A DNA stretch of 37,587 nt from Methylorubrum zatmanii (GTDB lineage Bacteria; Pseudomonadota; Alphaproteobacteria; Rhizobiales; Beijerinckiaceae). The position numbers were made by a program, and so were the translations under genes. Of this stretch, positions 34,002 through 37,587 are shown one piece after another. The DNA lies in assembly GCF_014845115.1 (NCBI RefSeq), contig NZ_NKUI01000141.1, positions 1-37,587 on the forward strand. The letters run 5' to 3'. The notes under the pieces are model-generated. The model saw nothing but the letters and a program-made list of their open reading frames with translations. It was not told the DNA's origin and did no database searches. Numbering within the stretch: position 1 is the first letter of the stretch; each line of letters opens with the position of its first letter.

Positions 34002-35314
34002 GCTCCTTGCGCGCCAGGCTCTTCGCCATCCTGCTCCTCGCGACCGGCCTGATCTGGCTCAGCGCGGTGGCCTGGATCTACCTGGGCTCGAAACGCGAGG
34101 TGGAGCAGGTCCTCGACACCCGGCTGCAGGAGGCGGCGCGCATGGTCGGCTCCCTCGTCGGCAGGGTCGGCAACGTCGGGGCGGCGGGCGCGCCGGTCGC
34201 CTTCGCGCCGCCCGGAGGCTACGAGCGGCAACTCTCCTGCCAGATCTGGTCCCTCGACGGCCGCATGGTGGCGCGGTCGAGCGGCGCGCCCGAGCGCCGC
34301 CTCACGGACGCGCCCGCCGGCTTCTCCGAGCGCGAGGTCGACGGCGAGACCTGGCGGGTCTTCACCGTGGAGGACGCCGAGAAGGGCGTGCGCGTGATGG
34401 TCGGCGACCGCCTCGGCTTGCGCGAGCGCCTCGTCGCCGACCTGATCATGGGCCTCGTCACCCCTGCGCTCCTCGTCGTCCCGCTGCTCGGCATGCTGCT
34501 CTGGGCGAGCCTCGGGCGGGGCCTGCGCCCGCTGCGTCTGATGGCCCGGGATCTGGCGCGGCGCGACGCGGACGACATGAGCGCGATCGACGCCGGGCGC
34601 GCGCCGGCGGAGGTGCGCCCGCTGACCGACGCGTTGAACGCGCTGTTCCTCAAGGTCGAGGCGGCCCGACGCCACGAGCGGGAGGTGACGGCCTTCGCCG
34701 CCCACGAGCTGCGCACGCCGCTGGCGGGACTGAAGACGCAGGCCCAGGTCGCGATGGCTGCCCGGGACCCGGACGTGGCCAAGGCCGCGCTGGGTCAGAT
34801 CCTCGCGGCGGTGGACCGCACCACGCGGCTCGTGCGCCAGCTTCTCGATGCCGCCCGGCTCGACGCCGAGGCGGACGGTCCCACCGTGACCGAGATCGAC
34901 GTCGGCGCCTTGGTGACCGAGACCGTCGAGAGCATGCGGGCACCGGATGGCATCGTGACCGTCATCGACCCCGCGCTGCGCGGCTTCACCATGCGAGGCG
35001 ACCCGGAAAGCCTGCGGCTCGCCGTCCGCAACCTGCACGAGAACGCCGTGCAGCACATGCGGACCGGAACGGTCGAGTGGGGACGCCGGCAGGACGGCGC
35101 GGGCTTCTACGCCCGGGACGAGGGCCCCGGAATCCCGGAGGAAGAGATCGCCTTGGTCACGACGCGGTTCTACCGCGGCCGCCACAGGAGCGACGCGGGC
35201 AGCGGCCTGGGACTGACCATCGCGGAGGCCGCCTCACGGCGAAGCGGGGCGAGGCTCCGGCTTCGCAACCGGACCGACCGGAGCGGGCTCCAGGCGGAGA
35301 TCGTGTGGACCTGA
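33998..35314 (+). CDS. Sensor histidine kinase, QseC type
   Basis: 438 aa. Transmembrane helices lie at about 10-29 and 149-171, with a periplasmic loop of about 120 residues between them that follows the QseC pattern (QIWSLDGRMVARSSGAP, then GETWRVFTV). HAMP comes next, and the phospho-accepting H236 is in FAAHELRTPLAGLK. The N box is LHENAVQHM, the G1 box DEGPGIPEEE, and the G2 box GSGLGLTIAE. The only cysteine of the whole protein is C81, in the periplasmic loop. It is coupled to the response regulator by ATGA. Confidence 0.93.
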   Translation: MSSLRARLFAILLLATGLIWLSAVAWIYLGSKREVEQVLDTRLQEAARMVGSLVGRVGNVGAAGAPVAFAPPGGYERQLSCQIWSLDGRMVARSSGAPERRLTDAPAGFSEREVDGETWRVFTVEDAEKGVRVMVGDRLGLRERLVADLIMGLVTPALLVVPLLGMLLWASLGRGLRPLRLMARDLARRDADDMSAIDAGRAPAEVRPLTDALNALFLKVEAARRHEREVTAFAAHELRTPLAGLKTQAQVAMAARDPDVAKAALGQILAAVDRTTRLVRQLLDAARLDAEADGPTVTEIDVGALVTETVESMRAPDGIVTVIDPALRGFTMRGDPESLRLAVRNLHENAVQHMRTGTVEWGRRQDGAGFYARDEGPGIPEEEIALVTTRFYRGRHRSDAGSGLGLTIAEAASRRSGARLRLRNRTDRSGLQAEIVWT

Positions 35315-35713
35315 TCGACCTGCGCTGAGGACGGCGCGGTTGCGTCGCGATGCCAGGACACGCTGATCGCGAGCCCCTCGCCGGGGCAGCTCCGCCGTCG
35401 GGGCGCGGGGCAAGCCTAGCCCGATGTCTCGTCGGATGCCGGGTGCTGTCAGCCCCACCGGCCGGCACGATCAGGCACGGGTGCCGCGGCCGCTCGCGAC
35501 AGGTCGGCCGAGGGCGCTCCCCGGCCTCTTCTTGTCACAGGTGAGGGACCGGCGGCCGGACGGGGATTTCGAACCCGGCTCTCGGGCATCCGCCGTCCGT
35601 CGGTTCCGGGACGGCAGCGGCAACGAACGGCGCCCACGCGCCCGGGGCCGTCACGGCGCACGGTGCTGCCCCTGGGCCACTTGGTCAGGAAGACGCGGCC
35701 CTGCCGCCCGCGC
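35315..35713. other. Intergenic, no gene seen
   Basis: About 400 bases between the converging kinase and rhodanese genes. Frames are Arg/Pro-rich. A TTCGAA-containing stretch near 35561-35580 recalls a tRNA T-arm but has no tRNA around it. Confidence 0.5.
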
Positions 35714-36100
35714 TCACGTCCGCTCGACGGGTCCGCCAGCCTTCTCCAGCGCGGGGAAGCCCCCGGCGACGTGTGCGACGGGGCCGAGCCCCATCTCCTG
35801 GAGCGCCTTGGCGGCCAGGGCCGAGCGATTGCCCGACCCGCAGTAGAGGATCAGCCTTTTGCCACGCCCGAGCTCGACCTTGTGGGTCGGGCTCGCCGGA
35901 TCGGCCTGGAACTCCAGGAAGCCGCGCGGCACGTGGACCGCGCCGGCGATCTTGCCGCTCTTGGCCACCTCCTCGCCCTCGCGCACGTCGACGAGCACCG
36001 TGTCGGGCTGGCTGAGCCTCTTCAGCGCCTCCTCGGCCGACAGGGTCTCCACCGCGCGGTTGGCCGCGGCCACCAGGTCCTTCGCGCTCTTCGTGGTCAT
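35714..36100 (-). CDS. Rhodanese-domain sulfurtransferase
   Basis: 128 aa from the ATG at 36100 with GGAGG upstream. A single rhodanese domain is present: LSQPDTVLVDVREGEEVAKS, IAGAVHVPRG, and the active loop LILYCGSGNRSALAAKAL (catalytic C87). The six-residue loop CGSGNR is of the sulfur-transferring type. There is no signal peptide, so it is cytoplasmic. It lies 11 bases after the persulfide-dioxygenase-like gene. Such pairs take sulfur from glutathione persulfide or make thiosulfate from it. Confidence 0.92.
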   Translation of the reverse strand: MTTKSAKDLVAAANRAVETLSAEEALKRLSQPDTVLVDVREGEEVAKSGKIAGAVHVPRGFLEFQADPASPTHKVELGRGKRLILYCGSGNRSALAAKALQEMGLGPVAHVAGGFPALEKAGGPVERT

Positions 36101-36111
36101 GGTCACCTCCG

Positions 36112-37023
36112 TCACTCGCCCCCAGCCGCGCCGTCGAGGGCGTCCAACGGGATCTTCAGGTAGCGCCTGCCGTTCGCCTCGGGTTCGGGCAGGCGCCCGC
36201 CGCGGATGTTCACCTGCAGCGAATGCAGGATGAGCTTCGGCATCGGCAGCTCGCGGTCGCGCGCCTCGCGCATCCGCACGAACGCCCCCTCGCTCCCCGT
36301 CTCCGTCAGGTGCTTGTTGTCGGCCCGCTGCCGGGCGACCGTGCTCTCCCAGGCCGCCTCGCGCCCATCGGGGCGGTAGTCGTGGCCGGTGAACAGCCGC
36401 GTCTCGTCCGGCAGCGCCATGATACGCTGGATGCTGCGCCAGAGCGTGCGCGCGCTGCCGCCCGGGAAGTCCGCCCGCGCCGAGCCGCTGTCGGGCATGA
36501 ACAAGGTGTCGTGGATGAAGGCGGCGTCGCCGACCCGGTAGGCGACGGAGGCCAGGGTGTGGCCCGGCGTGAACAGCACCTCGACGTCCAGGTTGCCGAT
36601 CCGGAAGCGCTCGCCGTCGGCGAAGAGGCGATCCCACTGCGAGCCGTCCGCCGGGAAAGTCTCGGGCAGGTTGTAGAGCCCCTTCCAGAGCTTCTGCACC
36701 TCGACGACCTTCTCGCCGATGGCGGTCGGCGCGCCCGTCCTGTCGTGCAGGTAGCCGGCCGCCGAGAAGTGGTCGGCGTGCGGGTGCGTGTCGAGGATCC
36801 ACTGCAGCCTGTAGCCCGCGCGCGCGATATGGGCGAGCAGGGCATCGGCCGAGCGGGTGGCGGTCGCCCCCGACTTCGGATCGAAGTCGTGCACCGGGTC
36901 GACGATGGCGCAGTGTTTCGTCTCCGCATCGGCGACGACGTACTGCACGCTGCCCGTGCGCTGCTCGTAGAAGCCCGTCACGAGCGGGCGTCCGTGCAGG
37001 GACGTTGCGGTCAGGTCTGACAT
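36112..37023 (-). CDS. Persulfide dioxygenase-like MBL enzyme (Blh/ETHE1 type)
   Basis: 303 aa with GGAGGA before the ATG. It has an MBL fold with ILDTHPHADHFSAAGYL (H80, H82, D84, H85), VLFTPGHTLASVAY, DTLFMPDSGSARADFPGG and FTGHDYRPDGREAAWESTV. This matches the Blh/ETHE1-like sulfur dioxygenases found in BigR operons, which oxidise glutathione persulfide to sulfite in the cytoplasm. The operon TSUP permease, this enzyme, rhodanese is the normal set. It could be regulated by SoxR/BigR-type control upstream, outside the window. Confidence 0.92.
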   Translation of the reverse strand: MSDLTATSLHGRPLVTGFYEQRTGSVQYVVADAETKHCAIVDPVHDFDPKSGATATRSADALLAHIARAGYRLQWILDTHPHADHFSAAGYLHDRTGAPTAIGEKVVEVQKLWKGLYNLPETFPADGSQWDRLFADGERFRIGNLDVEVLFTPGHTLASVAYRVGDAAFIHDTLFMPDSGSARADFPGGSARTLWRSIQRIMALPDETRLFTGHDYRPDGREAAWESTVARQRADNKHLTETGSEGAFVRMREARDRELPMPKLILHSLQVNIRGGRLPEPEANGRRYLKIPLDALDGAAGGE

Positions 37024-37066
37024 GCATTCCTCCGGTTCGGGATGAACGGCTTCGGGGCTCTGGACG

Positions 37067-37587
37067 TCACGCCCGACCGAGCAAGGCTGGCAGGCCGCGC
37101 GCGACGACGTAGAGGCCGACCAGGATCACCAGGCCGGCGAAGGTGATGGTCAGGGCGCGCTTGTGCCCGGCGAGACGCTGGCCGAGGCGGGCGCCGACGA
37201 GGCCGCCGAGCGCGCCGCCCAGGATGAACAGCCCGGCCAGCGTCCAATCGATCAGGCCGGAGACCGCGTAGCTCGCGGCGGTGGCCGCCCCGAAGGCGCT
37301 GACCGCCACCAGCGAGGTGCCGATGGCCATGGGCAGCGGCATGGACGTCGCCAGCATCAGGCCCGGCACGATCAGGAAGCCTCCGCCGATTCCGAAGAAG
37401 CCGGAGAACAGGCCCACCGCGAACCCGATGCCGAGCAGCCAGGGCAGGAGCACCGGGGCGCTCCGTTTGGTCAGGCGCACGTCCGGATCGCCCTCGCCGC
37501 GCCGCCGGCGCAGCATCAGGCCGCCGACCGCCAGCATCACGAACCCGAACAGGGCGAGCAGGCTCTGCCCGTCGACCGCCCTGGCCG
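37067..37587 (-). CDS. TSUP (TauE/SafE) permease, partial
   Basis: The C-terminal part of at least 172 residues; the gene runs off the right end. Hydrophobic segments include LLGIGFAVGLFSGFFGIGGG (the family's FxGIGGG motif), AIGTSLVAVSAFGAATAAS and LAGLFILGGALGGLVGARLG. TSUP proteins move sulfite, sulfoacetate or related anions. Placed 43 bases before the dioxygenase gene, it likely exports sulfite made by that enzyme. Confidence 0.9.
   Translation of the reverse strand, partial: ARAVDGQSLLALFGFVMLAVGGLMLRRRRGEGDPDVRLTKRSAPVLLPWLLGIGFAVGLFSGFFGIGGGFLIVPGLMLATSMPLPMAIGTSLVAVSAFGAATAASYAVSGLIDWTLAGLFILGGALGGLVGARLGQRLAGHKRALTITFAGLVILVGLYVVARGLPALLGRA

Noticed and set aside
35561..35580. TTCGAA stretch resembling a tRNA T-arm
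   Set aside because: The stem has mismatches and no acceptor, D or anticodon arms can be drawn around it.

Overview
The window is very GC-rich and looks like an alphaproteobacterium of the Methylobacterium/Methylorubrum type. This rests on the protein style, on the soxRSVW-XYZABCD gene order, and on the BigR-type sulfur module at the right end. It is an accessory, sulfur-oxidising region built around an intact Sox cluster, with decaying mobile and defence-type DNA on its left side.

Left arm (1-5507): a ParA-like protein with a degenerate P-loop lies divergent from a short XRE regulator. They are followed on the minus strand by a membrane diguanylate cyclase and an acyltransferase-3 membrane enzyme, and then by a small orphan gene. 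Middle-left (5508-12670): a broken Tn7-like element. A cluster of short repeats is followed by a stand-alone protein with a TnsB-type beta-barrel, then tnsA and tnsB with intact catalytic residues. tnsC is cut off after about eight codons and joined to a fragment of a DUF2235 hydrolase gene. Next comes a DUF4365 gene with several frameshifts and stops.

Centre (12806-24945): the sulfur-oxidation block. It holds a YeeE/YedE thiosulfate-type permease, a secreted HbpS/GlcG protein, the persulfide-sensing repressor SoxR with SoxS (minus strand), SoxV, SoxW, then soxXYZAB, soxCD and a secreted metallo-beta-lactamase (SoxH-like). Thiosulfate would be attached to the SoxY GGCGG arm by SoxAX, hydrolysed by SoxB and oxidised by SoxCD. 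SoxV, SoxS and SoxW supply periplasmic reductant. An ATTC-N8-GAAT inverted repeat in front of soxC is a good SoxR-family operator.

Right arm (24946-37587): two secreted DsrE-like proteins and an orphan solute-binding protein form one operon. A second, decayed binding protein follows. A thioredoxin and pentapeptide-repeat pair, a 5'-broken diheme cytochrome remnant, and a dsbD-dsbA-L,D-transpeptidase operon come next. The dsb operon is divergent from a QseB/QseC-type two-component system. The same PmrA/QseB-type box (CTTAAG twice at 11-bp spacing) stands in front of the DsrE operon and between dsbD and the response regulator, suggesting a second regulatory layer for periplasmic thiol and sulfur chemistry beside SoxR. 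The window ends with a TSUP permease, a persulfide-dioxygenase-like enzyme and a rhodanese, the usual sulfide-detoxification set.

No rRNA, tRNA or CRISPR array was found.
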